Positions 38,701-46,982 are shown, counted from the first letter of the stretch. The stretch: 64,000 nucleotides of DNA from Actinomycetaceae bacterium (GCA_030527545.1 JAUNAP010000003.1:136726-200725), one strand, 5' to 3'. The notes: a model not told the origin generated them from the letters alone. Translations and numbers: made by a program.

Positions 38701-40548
38701 CTGGACGGGCGGATCGCGGACACCTACGCGGCGCGCTCGACGGGGCAGAACAAGAACGGCCTCTACGACTCCTACTATCGGGCGCTGCGCTGGGCTGCCG
38801 ATCGGATCGGGGAGGAGGGCGTCATCGCCTTCGTCTCGAACAACGCCTTCATCGACGGGAACTCGGCCGACGGGGTGCGCCTGACCTGGCAGGAGGAGTT
38901 TAGCGACATCTACGTCTACAACCTCAAGGGCAACCAGCGTACCCAGGGGGAGCGTTCCCGCCAGGAGGGCGGAAAGATCTTCGGCTCGGGCTCACGCACG
39001 GGCGTCGCCATTGCGATTCTCGTCAAGAAGCGGGAGCATTCGGGGCCGGCGACGATTCACTACGTCGAGGTCGACGACTACCTCACCCGCCAGCAAAAGC
39101 TCGATCGTCTCGTCGGGGACCGCTCGCTGGCGCGCACGCGCTTCGACGCAGTCACCCCCAACGAGCACGGGGATTGGATCAACCAGCGCGACGAGCGCTA
39201 CGCCGGATTCCAGCCGATTGGAGATAAGGCGACGAAGGGCAAGGAGACGACGCCGGGCATCTTCCGGCAGTATTCTCGTGGCTTGGCGACGAGCCGCGAT
39301 GCCTGGTGCTACAACTACTCGCGCGCGAAGCTTGACGCCAATATCGACCGTCACGTCGCCTACCTCAACGCCGAGCGCGAGCGCATCCATGCTTTGCTGG
39401 GAGACACGCCGACCGAGCCGGAGGTGCGCAAGGTGCTCAACTACGACAGCACCCAGGCCGTTATCGGAGTGTCTAATATCCGGAGCATTCGGACCAACAG
39501 CCCCATCCCCAGGGCTGGAGGCACTCGGACGGCTGCGTATCGCCCGTTCTGCAGCCAGAACATCTATTTTGATCCATCCGGACAGCTCAATGAGAGGACG
39601 TACCAGCTGCCGCAGCTGTTCCCGACGCCGCGGACGCCGAATGTGGCGTTTGGTGCTATTGGTGCCGGGGCCCTTAAAGAATTCTCTCTGCTAATGACTG
39701 AGCAGTTGCCGGACCTTGAAATGGTGTCGAAAGCGCAGTGGTGTCCCCTCTACACGTGGGAGCGGACTACGGACGGCGGAGGGGAGCCGACGTTGCTCGA
39801 TCTCGCCGAGGCCCCGGAGGCGGCAGGTGGCGAGTTCTCCGGTGTCTTCGATTTCGCTCGCCCCATCGGGGAGCAAGTACCCCTCGTCGTCGACGGGTAT
39901 CGCCGCCGCGACGCCATCACGGATGCGACCCTCGCGGCCTACCGGGCGACCTACGCGGATGAATCGATCACGAAGGAGGACGTGTTCTTCTACGTCTACG
40001 CCCTCCTCCACCACCCCGAGTATCGCTCCCGCTACGAGGTCGACCTCAAAAAGGGCCTGCCGCGCATCCCCATGTGCGCATGCTTCGCCGAATTCGCCGC
40101 CGCCGGGCGGGCGCTCGCCGACCTCCACGTCAACTACGAGCGCCAAGAACCCTACGCGAGCGTGCGCGCGCAATGGGCACTCACCGCGCCGGAGGACCCG
40201 TGGGCGAGATACCACCTCGACAAACTCGCCTGGGGTGGCTCCGCGCGGTCCCGGGACTACACGACGCTCGTCTACAACGACCACCTCACCTTCACGGGGA
40301 TCCCCGAGACCGCCAACGACTACCGCGTCGGCGGACGCAGCCCGCTCGAATGGATGGTCGATCGCTACAAGATCACCGTCGACAAGAAATCCCAGATCCG
40401 CAACGACCCCAACGACTGGTGCCGCGACCTGGACGACCCGGCCTACATCGCGGGCCTCGTGCCCAGGCTCGTCACCGTGTCGCTTCGCACCCAAGAGATC
40501 GTCGCGGCCCTACCCGCCCTCGCCATCAAGGAGGAGCCTAAGAAGTGA
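35464..40548 (+). CDS. single-chain Type ISP-like restriction-modification enzyme
   Basis: 1694 residues. Domains in order: an N-terminal Mrr-like nuclease (GIDLVA about residue 88 with AIQCKAY about 112); a superfamily 2 helicase-translocase (CGTGKT about 230, DEAH about 366, TATP about 401, QAVGRVMRR); a coupler; an N6-adenine methyltransferase (EPFLGTGTFVTRLL about 943-956 and NPPY about 1058); and a C-terminal target recognition region. This is the layout of LlaGI/LlaBIII-type enzymes, which methylate one strand, translocate and cut when two enzymes meet. The ATG at 35464 has AAGGAGGA 5 bases upstream. It lies between kdpC and kdpD, and its stop is 6 bases before the kdpD start. Confidence 0.92.
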   Translation: MGRHDGIGATDRALAHDPQLERQLSAQAFDDLLQRLRAEADSPRALGNAFEDLVRAYLTTDPVMSRQFARVYSWREWPGRDHRPDTGIDLVAIEHAHMPADGVVGPDTPATAIQCKAYGSSRVSKADIDSFISASSSPVFTRRLFVDTSGHRWGKNAEETLADLDREVTRISLDDLRVSAIDWRSYPVGAGEAQVCLQERKMPRDHQTRAVNDVLAGMEAEDRGTLVMACGTGKTYTSLLIAQALVAEDHPSARVLFLVPSLALMAQTLEAWSTDASVPLTAWSVCSDHKVNRRRAKADDIADIAAIDLKLPPTTDPGALAASMRAAEDNEGLQVVFATYQSLDIVHRAQELGIGGEGEFDLVIADEAHRTTGVTLAGEDSSTFVRVHDPAYIRAAKRLYMTATPRIFNDRVKHVAQEKDAVLASMDDVSTFGRVFHRLGFGQAVAEGLLTDYKVVVLAIPEDQMTQICQAAAAEDGELSLPDAAKLVGCWNALAKRKNGVLDVSYGADSRPMRRAVAFVDRVKTSRHVAEQFPWIVSEHLQDLDNDDETDNLAVECRHVDGTMNAIERGEALAWLKDTPEIQDTPVCRILTNARCLSEGVDVPTLDAVLFLNPRKSQVDVIQAVGRVMRRAEGKEFGYIILPVAVPSGCSPEQALSDNKRFAVVWQVLQAIRAHDERFDATVNAIEYNAGDPQNIVVDVVNLAKPQQGGNELNPTAPGDDEPGPEGPQPRQLVMVFPPAQWKDAIYSRIVKKVGSRMYWDDWSGDIGDIAQRYITLITHLLEDGDHAEVFDEFLASLQATLNPGIDRDQAIEMLAQHLITKPLFDAMFPDQTFTEMNPVSRAMQAILDKLASSSQFDTERAPLEGFYATMTERIRAIDSLAGKQQIMVTLYDKFFSKAFPTLRDRLGIVFTPVEVVDYILRSANDALERHFGKRLADEGVAIIEPFLGTGTFVTRLLQSGLIPAGALERKYTREIFANEIVLLSYYIASINIEQVYREVRREAGYADEYVEFPGISLTDTFQLHESDGQITGLGDFAANAERARAQKKAPIRVVVMNPPYSAGQKSANDNNQNLKYERLDGRIADTYAARSTGQNKNGLYDSYYRALRWAADRIGEEGVIAFVSNNAFIDGNSADGVRLTWQEEFSDIYVYNLKGNQRTQGERSRQEGGKIFGSGSRTGVAIAILVKKREHSGPATIHYVEVDDYLTRQQKLDRLVGDRSLARTRFDAVTPNEHGDWINQRDERYAGFQPIGDKATKGKETTPGIFRQYSRGLATSRDAWCYNYSRAKLDANIDRHVAYLNAERERIHALLGDTPTEPEVRKVLNYDSTQAVIGVSNIRSIRTNSPIPRAGGTRTAAYRPFCSQNIYFDPSGQLNERTYQLPQLFPTPRTPNVAFGAIGAGALKEFSLLMTEQLPDLEMVSKAQWCPLYTWERTTDGGGEPTLLDLAEAPEAAGGEFSGVFDFARPIGEQVPLVVDGYRRRDAITDATLAAYRATYADESITKEDVFFYVYALLHHPEYRSRYEVDLKKGLPRIPMCACFAEFAAAGRALADLHVNYERQEPYASVRAQWALTAPEDPWARYHLDKLAWGGSARSRDYTTLVYNDHLTFTGIPETANDYRVGGRSPLEWMVDRYKITVDKKSQIRNDPNDWCRDLDDPAYIAGLVPRLVTVSLRTQEIVAALPALAIKEEPKK

Positions 40549-40554
40549 GAGACG

Positions 40555-43146
40555 ATGCCCGATAACACTCGTCCCCGCGGCCGCCTCAAGGTCTACCTCG
40601 GTGCCGCCCCGGGGGTCGGTAAAACCTACGCCATGCTCACCGAGGCCCACGACCTCCTCAAGCACGGCAAGGACGTCGCCATCGGGATCGTCGAAACCCA
40701 CCAGCGCCCAGCCACCAGGGCGCTCACCGAAGGACTGCCCGCGATCCCCCTCAAGATCGTGCGCTACCGGCAGGGTCGCCACCGCGAAGTCAACGTGCCC
40801 GCCATCATCGCCCGGGCCCCAGACGTCGTCCTCGTCGACGAGCTCGCCCACACGATCGTCCACCCCGACCAGCCCGCAAGCGCCGACCACGCCGGCGCGT
40901 CCCCCGGCGCCGCCGGGCTGCGACACAAACGCTACGAGGACGTCCAGGCCATCCTTGATGCCGGCATCGACGTCATCACCACCGTCAACATTCAACACGT
41001 CGAATCGCTTCGCGACGTCGTCTACGACATCACCGGGGTGAAGCAAAAGGAAACCGTCCCCGACTGGGTGCTGCGCGGCGCCGACGACGTCGAACTCGTC
41101 GACCTCGGCCCCGACGCCTTACGCAAGCGCCTCGCCGACGGGCTCATCTACCGGCCCGAACAAGTCGACGCCGCACTGTCGCGCTACTTCCGTCTTGGCA
41201 ACATCACCGCCCTGCGTGAACTCGCGCTGCTGTGGCTCGCCGACAAGGTCGACGAAGGCCTCGCCACCTACCGCCGCTCCGCCCACGTCGACCAGCCCCT
41301 ACCCGCCCGCGAATGCGTGCTCGTCGCCGTCGACGGATCCGACGCCTCCGAAAGGCTCTTACGCCGCGGCGCCCGCATCGCCGGGAAAGCCTCCGGCCGC
41401 AGCCTCCACGCCGTCTACGTCATCTCCGCGACCGGCCTGCGAGGCATCGACCAGGCGCGCCTCAACGAGCTGCGCGACCTCACCCACTCCCTGTCCGGGC
41501 ACTGGCACGCAATCTCCGGCACCGACAGCGCCGCGACCATCGTCGAGACCGCCCGCAGAGTCAACGCCACCCAAATCGTCGTCGGCACCTCGCGTTCCCT
41601 CCTCAAAGAACGCCTCGTCGGCCCCGGGCTCGGCCGGCTCGTCGCCGCCAAATCCGGGACCATCACCGTCTGTCTCGTCCCCGACACCCACAAGGGCAGC
41701 AGGCTCCATCTGCCCCGCCAGCCCCGCCACGCGATGACGACCACGAGACGGATCCTCGCGTGCGTCCTCGCCGCCTGCTGGCTCGCCGCCACTACCGCCG
41801 GCGGGCACGCCCTCGGCGAGGTCGCCAGCGAAATCTCGATCGTCCCCATGCTCTACGTCGCCGGCGTCGTCATGGTCGCCCTCGTCGGCGGACTGTGGCC
41901 CGCACTCGCCGCCGGTGTTGCCGCCGTTGCCTTAGAAAACTGGTTCTTCACCGAACCCCTCTACACCCTGCGGGTAGGGGAGTGGTCGACGATCGCGGCA
42001 CTCGGGGTCTTCAGTGCCGTCGCGCTCGCGGTCGCCCTCGTCGTCGACCGGGCCGCAGAGAAAACCGAGGCCGCCAGGCGGGCTGAAAGGCACGCCCTCG
42101 TGTTATCGGAACTCGCCGGGACGGTCATACGTGAGGGCACGAACGTCGAGGCGCTCATCGCCCAAATGTCGGCGATGTTCCGCCAGACCTCCGTTTCCGT
42201 TGTTGAACGCGACGAGAGGGACGGGGGACAGCGGGTCCTCGCCCGTATCGGGCCCGAATGTGGGTCGGCCCAGGAGGCCGACACCATCGTCGACCTCGAC
42301 GCGACGCGTCAACTGTGGATGATCGGGCATCCCCTGTCGGCCCCCGAGGCGCGCATCCTCGATGCCTATGCGGGACGGATCGTGCGGATGCTCGACAGAC
42401 GGGCGCTGGAAAAGGCGCGCGTGGGCCAACAGAAACTTCAAGCCGCTAACGCGGTGCGCACGGCGTTGCTCAACGCGGTCTCCCACGACCTGCGTACGCC
42501 CCTGGCTTCCATCAAGGCGTCCGTGTCGAGCCTGCGGATGAGCGACGTCGAACTGCCCGAGCAGATGCGCGCCGAACTCCTGGCGGGCGTCGAGGAGTCA
42601 ACGGATAAGCTCGAAACCATCATCGGTCAGCTCGTCGACATGGGTGGGATCCACAATGGGGAACTAGAGGTCACCAAGCGGCTCACCGACGTTGGCGACG
42701 TCGTCGCCCACACGCTGCGTAGGCTCTCCCCGCAGTCGCGGCCGGCAAAGCTCGCCGTCGACTTACCGCCCGATCTGCCGCTCGTGGCCACCGAACCGGG
42801 GCTGCTCGAACGTGTCCTCGCCAACCTCATCGACAACGCGGCGAAATACGGCGGAGGACGCTGCCTCATCGATGCGGCAGCCCACGACCACGACGTTATT
42901 GTGCGTGTCGTCGACTACGGGCCGGGTCTCGACGAGACCCAGAAGGACCGCATGTATGTGCCGTTCCAGCGTTTCGGTGACCGACGCAAAACCTCCGGCC
43001 TCGGCCTTGGCTTGGCCGTCGCGTCGGGGCTGGCGACGGCGTGCGGGGCTAGTCTGGAAGCGCACGATACCCCCGGGGGCGGGTTGACGATGGCGGTGAC
43101 CTTGCCGATCGCGGCTCCCGGGCTAGACGCGAGAGAAGGCGAGTAA
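40555..43146 (+). CDS. kdpD: KdpD sensor histidine kinase
   Basis: 863 residues. N-terminal KdpD domain with Walker A GAAPGVGKTYAML and VLVDELAHT; a universal-stress-like domain (about 245-375, CVLVAVDGSDASERLL and QIVVGTSRSLL); four membrane helices (about 394-502); then HisKA with the phospho-acceptor His in AVSHDLRTPLASI (about residue 644) and an ATPase domain with LIDNAAKYGG and GLGLGLAVASGL. It senses low K+ or osmotic stress and phosphorylates KdpE. Unusually it is separated from kdpFABC by the restriction gene and has only a weak ribosome binding site, 6 bases after that gene. Confidence 0.96.
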   Translation: MPDNTRPRGRLKVYLGAAPGVGKTYAMLTEAHDLLKHGKDVAIGIVETHQRPATRALTEGLPAIPLKIVRYRQGRHREVNVPAIIARAPDVVLVDELAHTIVHPDQPASADHAGASPGAAGLRHKRYEDVQAILDAGIDVITTVNIQHVESLRDVVYDITGVKQKETVPDWVLRGADDVELVDLGPDALRKRLADGLIYRPEQVDAALSRYFRLGNITALRELALLWLADKVDEGLATYRRSAHVDQPLPARECVLVAVDGSDASERLLRRGARIAGKASGRSLHAVYVISATGLRGIDQARLNELRDLTHSLSGHWHAISGTDSAATIVETARRVNATQIVVGTSRSLLKERLVGPGLGRLVAAKSGTITVCLVPDTHKGSRLHLPRQPRHAMTTTRRILACVLAACWLAATTAGGHALGEVASEISIVPMLYVAGVVMVALVGGLWPALAAGVAAVALENWFFTEPLYTLRVGEWSTIAALGVFSAVALAVALVVDRAAEKTEAARRAERHALVLSELAGTVIREGTNVEALIAQMSAMFRQTSVSVVERDERDGGQRVLARIGPECGSAQEADTIVDLDATRQLWMIGHPLSAPEARILDAYAGRIVRMLDRRALEKARVGQQKLQAANAVRTALLNAVSHDLRTPLASIKASVSSLRMSDVELPEQMRAELLAGVEESTDKLETIIGQLVDMGGIHNGELEVTKRLTDVGDVVAHTLRRLSPQSRPAKLAVDLPPDLPLVATEPGLLERVLANLIDNAAKYGGGRCLIDAAAHDHDVIVRVVDYGPGLDETQKDRMYVPFQRFGDRRKTSGLGLGLAVASGLATACGASLEAHDTPGGGLTMAVTLPIAAPGLDAREGE

Positions 43147-43839
43147 GTGGCGGCGACGGTTCTTGTTGTAGAAGACGACCCGGCGATCGCCCGCGCCCTC
43201 ACCATCAATCTCACGGTCAGGGACTACCATCCGCACGTGGCCACGACCGGCGCTCAAGCGCTCAAGCTGGCCGCCGAGATCGCCCCGGATCTCGTGCTCC
43301 TCGACCTCGGCCTGCCAGACATTGACGGCCTCGACGTCATCAACGGGATCCGCGGCTGGTCGGAGGTGCCGATCATCGTCGTGTCGGCCCGCCACGAGGC
43401 CGAATCGAAGATCGAGGCGCTCGATAGGGGAGCCGACGACTACGTGACTAAGCCCTTTTCGCTCGGCGAGCTCTTGGCCAGGCTGCGGGCGAACCTACGC
43501 AGGGCCGTCAGCGAGCCGGCGTCCGCGCGGCTAGAAACTCGCGACGGCGTGCTCACGATCGACCTTGCCGCGCACCGGGTCAGCAGGCGCGGCGAGGACG
43601 TCCATCTCACCCCGAAGGAATGGAAGTTCCTCGAGCTCTTGGCGCGCCACCCCAACCAGCTCGTCAAACAAGCCGACGTGCTCGCCCACGTGTGGGGGCC
43701 CCAATACGTGACCGAGACCGGTTACACGCGCGTCTACGTGTCCCAGCTGCGCGCCAAACTCGAAGACGACCCCCACAACCCCGCCTACCTCCTCACCGAA
43801 CTGGGCATGGGATACCGCCTCGTCGCAGACGAAACCTAG
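43147..43839 (+). CDS. kdpE: KdpE response regulator
   Basis: 230 residues. Receiver domain with the acidic pair ED-D, phospho-acceptor Asp53 (LLDLGLPDIDG) and Lys in DDYVTKPFS, then an OmpR-type winged helix (HLTPKEWKFLELLARHPNQL and TRVYVSQLRAKLEDDP). It activates kdpFABC. The GTG start directly follows the kdpD stop, with GAGAAGG upstream, so the pair is co-translated. Confidence 0.97.
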   Translation: MAATVLVVEDDPAIARALTINLTVRDYHPHVATTGAQALKLAAEIAPDLVLLDLGLPDIDGLDVINGIRGWSEVPIIVVSARHEAESKIEALDRGADDYVTKPFSLGELLARLRANLRRAVSEPASARLETRDGVLTIDLAAHRVSRRGEDVHLTPKEWKFLELLARHPNQLVKQADVLAHVWGPQYVTETGYTRVYVSQLRAKLEDDPHNPAYLLTELGMGYRLVADET

Positions 43840-43995
43840 CCAACCAGCGCTTTCGGCGTTCATCGACAAGACGCCGCACACCGCCTGCCTGCACATATGT
43901 GCATCTTGAGAGTATCGAATGATCGCGGCGCGGGCGTAGCGTGGTCCTGTTCTTTCCAGACCCGAAGAGGGGTCCCGGTACACATCGGAGGAAAT
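43840..43995 (+). promoter_or_regulatory. dctA-like gene control region with 14-bp palindrome
   Basis: 156 bases with no gene. TGCACATATGTGCA at 43890-43903 is a perfect 14-bp palindrome, AT-rich in its centre and well placed as an operator. GGAGG at about 43988 is the ribosome binding site of the symporter gene. An in-frame ATG at 43897 lies inside the palindrome and is not a likely start. Confidence 0.5.
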
Positions 43996-45342
43996 ATGTC
44001 ACGTCCCACGCCACACATGGCGCGCCCACAGGCCAACGCCAAGATGAAGTGGCTCTTCATCCTCGTCATCGCCGGAGTGATCCTCGGCATCATCACGGGA
44101 GCCGTCGGCGGCGAATCCGTCGCCGGCCTTGCCGTCCTCGGCACGATCTTCGTCGGACTCATCAAAATGATGGTCCCCGCGATCATCTTCTGCACGATCG
44201 TCCTCGGCGTCGGTTCCGTCACCCACGCCGCCACCGTCGGCAAAGTCGGGGGCATCGCGCTCGCCTACTTCATCACCATGACGACCTTCGCGCTTGGCAT
44301 CGGACTTGCCGTCGGCAACTTCGTCAAGGCAGGTTCCGGCCTCAACCTCACCCACCTCCACTACGACGCCCCTAAGGCCCCCGAAGGCCCCGGCGGCGTC
44401 AGGGGCTTCATCCTCGGGCTCATCCCCGAATCGCTCTTCGCCCCCCTCGTGTCCCACAACGTCCTCCAAGTCCTCATCGTCGCCCTCGTCGTCGGCTTCG
44501 CCCTACTCTCCATCGGCAAGAAAGGCGAACCCGTCCTCACCCTCGTCGCGGCGGTACAAAAGATCGTCTTCACCATCCTCGGGTGGATCCTCTGGCTCGC
44601 CCCCATCGGCGCCTTCGGTGCCATGGCCGGCGTCCTCGCGACCACCGGATGGCGGGCCGTCCTCGAACTCGCCAAACTCATCCTCGTCTACTACGCCACC
44701 TGCGCGATCTTCATCTGCGTCATCCTCGGGCTCATGCTCAAGATCTTCACCGGACTCAGCCTCTTCAAACTCATGAAATACCTGTCCAACGAGATCGTCA
44801 TCGTGCTCGCCACGTCCTCGTCCGAAACCGGCCTGCCCCACCTCATGAAGAAACTCGAACACATGGGTGTCGACAAAGCCACCGTCGGTCTCGTCGTGCC
44901 CACCGGCTACTCCTTCAACCTCGACGGGTCCGCCCTCTACGTCACCATGTGCTCGATCTTCATCGCCGACGCGATGGGTTCGCCCATGCCCCTGGGAGAA
45001 CAGCTCGGCCTCCTCGTCTTCCTCATCGTCGCCTCCAAAGGCATCGCGGGCGTCACCGGCGCGGGACTCGCCACCCTCGCCGCCGGCCTACAAACATACC
45101 GGCCCGACCTGCTCAACGGCGTCGCCCTCATCGTCGGCATCGACCGGCTCATGGACGAGGCCAGGACCCTGACAAACTTCACCGGCAACGCCGTCGCCAC
45201 CCTCATCGTGTCCAAGTGGACAAAGACCGTCGACATGGCCCGCGTCCACGACACCCTCGACGGAAAGAACCCCTTCGACTACAACGCAGACGACGACGAG
45301 GTCCCCCACCTCACCCGCACACCCCAAGCCGTCCACGCCTAA
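43996..45342 (+). CDS. dicarboxylate/amino acid:cation symporter (DctA/GltP family)
   Basis: 448 residues, about eight membrane helices plus two re-entrant hairpins. Family motifs: the serine-rich TSSSETGLPHLMKKLE, then PTGYSFNLDGSALYVTM and GVTGAGLATLAAGL. It takes up C4-dicarboxylates or acidic amino acids with protons or Na+. I chose the ATG at 43996, which has GGAGG upstream, over an open frame reaching back to 43897. Third codon positions are almost all C, unlike the kdpA/kdpB genes. Confidence 0.9.
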   Translation: MSRPTPHMARPQANAKMKWLFILVIAGVILGIITGAVGGESVAGLAVLGTIFVGLIKMMVPAIIFCTIVLGVGSVTHAATVGKVGGIALAYFITMTTFALGIGLAVGNFVKAGSGLNLTHLHYDAPKAPEGPGGVRGFILGLIPESLFAPLVSHNVLQVLIVALVVGFALLSIGKKGEPVLTLVAAVQKIVFTILGWILWLAPIGAFGAMAGVLATTGWRAVLELAKLILVYYATCAIFICVILGLMLKIFTGLSLFKLMKYLSNEIVIVLATSSSETGLPHLMKKLEHMGVDKATVGLVVPTGYSFNLDGSALYVTMCSIFIADAMGSPMPLGEQLGLLVFLIVASKGIAGVTGAGLATLAAGLQTYRPDLLNGVALIVGIDRLMDEARTLTNFTGNAVATLIVSKWTKTVDMARVHDTLDGKNPFDYNADDDEVPHLTRTPQAVHA

Positions 45343-45369
45343 CAGGCGCGACACCACAGGTAACCCAGC

Positions 45370-45402
45370 GGCGGGGCCGAGCCACCAAGGCGCGGCCCCG
45401 CC
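45370..45402 (+). terminator. hairpin terminator after the symporter gene
   Basis: GGCGGGGCCG (45370-45379) pairs perfectly with CGGCCCCGCC (45393-45402) around a 13-base loop, 27 bases after the stop. There is no clear T-run. Confidence 0.6.
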
Positions 45403-45469
45403 TGCATCTATGCCCCCCCAAACATCCGAAAAACGGCAGGTTATCGTGGAAACCACCCGACTCCGGCGG

Positions 45470-45475
45470 TAGGGT
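45470..45475 (+). promoter_or_regulatory. candidate -10 box of a leaderless transcript
   Basis: TAGGGT ends 7 bases before the ATG at 45483, with no ribosome binding site between. This is the spacing expected for a leaderless mRNA. Confidence 0.4.
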
Positions 45476-45482
45476 AGCGGAT

Positions 45483-45950
45483 ATGCGTAAGCAGGGACTA
45501 CGTCGACCACCAGTGTGGGTCTACATCGTCTTGGCCACCGTGTGCCTCGTCATGCTTCTTGCCTCCAACTCGCTCATCCCGGCAGTGTGGGGCGCCTCCC
45601 AGATCAGCGAAGACCTCACATCGGTCGCCACAAGAGCCTTCGGAGTCCCCACCATCGCGGCCTGGCTCGCCGCCGGCTACCTCTCGACCACCACCCGCCC
45701 CCAAGCGAGTGGCCGCCACGCCCTCGCGCTCGGCAGCCTCGGCGCAATCATCATCGCCTGCGACCTCATCGTCGAACTCAAAGGCGCCTCACTGTGGGCA
45801 CTCGCCGCCGACCAAGGAACCGGGCTAGGAGTCGTCGAACCGATGAGCGCATCCGCGTTCATCACCCTCCTCGACCTCATTGCCAACGCCGGCGCGGGCA
45901 TGATCCTCCTCGCCGCCGCGACCCTCCTCCTGCCCACACGCAAGCCCTAA
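45483..45950 (+). CDS. small four-helix membrane protein of unknown function
   Basis: 155 residues with four hydrophobic segments (about 10-30, 48-65, 80-98 and 125-148) and a basic N-terminus. I recognise no family. It lies between the symporter terminator and the rplN operon promoter, and the missing ribosome binding site suggests leaderless translation. Confidence 0.55.
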   Translation: MRKQGLRRPPVWVYIVLATVCLVMLLASNSLIPAVWGASQISEDLTSVATRAFGVPTIAAWLAAGYLSTTTRPQASGRHALALGSLGAIIIACDLIVELKGASLWALAADQGTGLGVVEPMSASAFITLLDLIANAGAGMILLAAATLLLPTRKP

Positions 45951-46194
45951 CCGTGGGCAAACACACACGGCAACCTTACGTAGGAAGTTTCGCGACGCTG
46001 CCGTGTGTCGTAGGCTTGAGAAGTTGCATTCCGCCCCGGAAAGCTGAGGCAGAGACCTGGTGCTCACCCGAGTGCTTGTGTCTGCCTGACGCGAAAGCCA
46101 GCCGCACCGGGGAGCCGGGTAACCGGGCAACAGGAACAATCAACCGTTCGGCCGCAGGCTAGCTGCCTGCGACCCAACGACAGGAGAACAACGA
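45951..46194 (+). promoter_or_regulatory. promoter and leader of the rplN (spc) operon
   Basis: 244 bases with no gene. TTTCGC at 45988-45993 and TAGGCT at 46011-46016 are 17 bases apart. The leader of about 170 bases has short GC-rich hairpins and ends with AGGAGAA before the rplN ATG. A separate promoter is needed because the S10 operon ends with a strong terminator 19 kb upstream. Confidence 0.55.
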
Positions 46195-46563
46195 ATGATT
46201 CAGCAGGAGTCGCGACTCAAGGTCGCCGACAACACGGGCGCGAAGGAGATCCTTTGCATCCGCGTTCTCGGTGGCTCCGGGCGACGCTTCGCCGGGATCG
46301 GCGACACGATCGTCGCCACGGTGAAGGACGCCATTCCTGGCGGCAACGTCAAGAAGGGTGATGTCGTGAAGGCGGTCATCGTGCGCACCAAGAAGGAGCG
46401 CCGCCGTCGTGACGGGTCCTACATCCGTTTCGACGAGAATGCCGCCGTCATTTTGCAGAACAACGGTGAGCCGCGCGGCACGCGCATCTTCGGCCCCATC
46501 GGCCGCGAGCTGCGTGACAAGCGGTTCATGCGCATCATCTCGCTGGCCCCGGAGGTGCTCTAA
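46195..46563 (+). CDS. rplN: 50S ribosomal protein L14
   Basis: 122 residues. [20 protein letters not shown] and [19 protein letters not shown] are standard. First gene of the spc-type operon. Its stop overlaps the rplX start (TAATG). Confidence 0.98.
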   Translation: MIQQESRLKVADNTGAKEILCIRVLGGSGRRFAGIGDTIVATVKDAIPGGNVKKGDVVKAVIVRTKKERRRRDGSYIRFDENAAVILQNNGEPRGTRIFGPIGRELRDKRFMRIISLAPEVL

Positions 46564-46982
46564 TGGCAGCCAAGATCAAGAAGGGTGACCTCGTCGAGGT
46601 CATCGCCGGGCGCACGAGCGACGAAAAGAAGCTGGCCGAGCGCAACAAGCGCCGCGAAGAGAAGGGCCTCGCCCCTCTCAAGCCGGGCGACAAGGGCAAG
46701 CGTGGCCGCGTCCTCGAGGTCTATCGCGATCGCGATCGCGTCCTCGTCGAGGGCGTCAACATGCGCACCCACCACGTCCGTCAGGGCCAGAACCAGCAGG
46801 GTCAGGTCACCGGCGGCATCGAATACAAGGAAGCGCCGATCCACATCTCGAACGTGGCAATCGTCGACCCCAAGGAAAAGAAGCCCACGCGCGTCGGCTT
46901 CCGTGAGGAGCAGGTCGAGCGCAACGGCCGCACGAAGACGGTCCGCGTGCGCTACGCCAAGCGTTCGGGGGAGGACATCTGA
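46563..46982 (+). CDS. rplX: 50S ribosomal protein L24
   Basis: 139 residues with the KOW start [14 protein letters not shown]. An internal stretch of about 20 charged residues (about 20-40, [20 protein letters not shown]) lengthens it compared with the usual form of about 105 residues. One of the primary 23S assembly initiators. Confidence 0.93.
   Translation: MAAKIKKGDLVEVIAGRTSDEKKLAERNKRREEKGLAPLKPGDKGKRGRVLEVYRDRDRVLVEGVNMRTHHVRQGQNQQGQVTGGIEYKEAPIHISNVAIVDPKEKKPTRVGFREEQVERNGRTKTVRVRYAKRSGEDI

Noticed and set aside
45951..46194. tRNA or tmRNA gene in the rplN leader
   Set aside because: Hairpins are present, but no cloverleaf with T-loop consensus or CCA-type acceptor was found.
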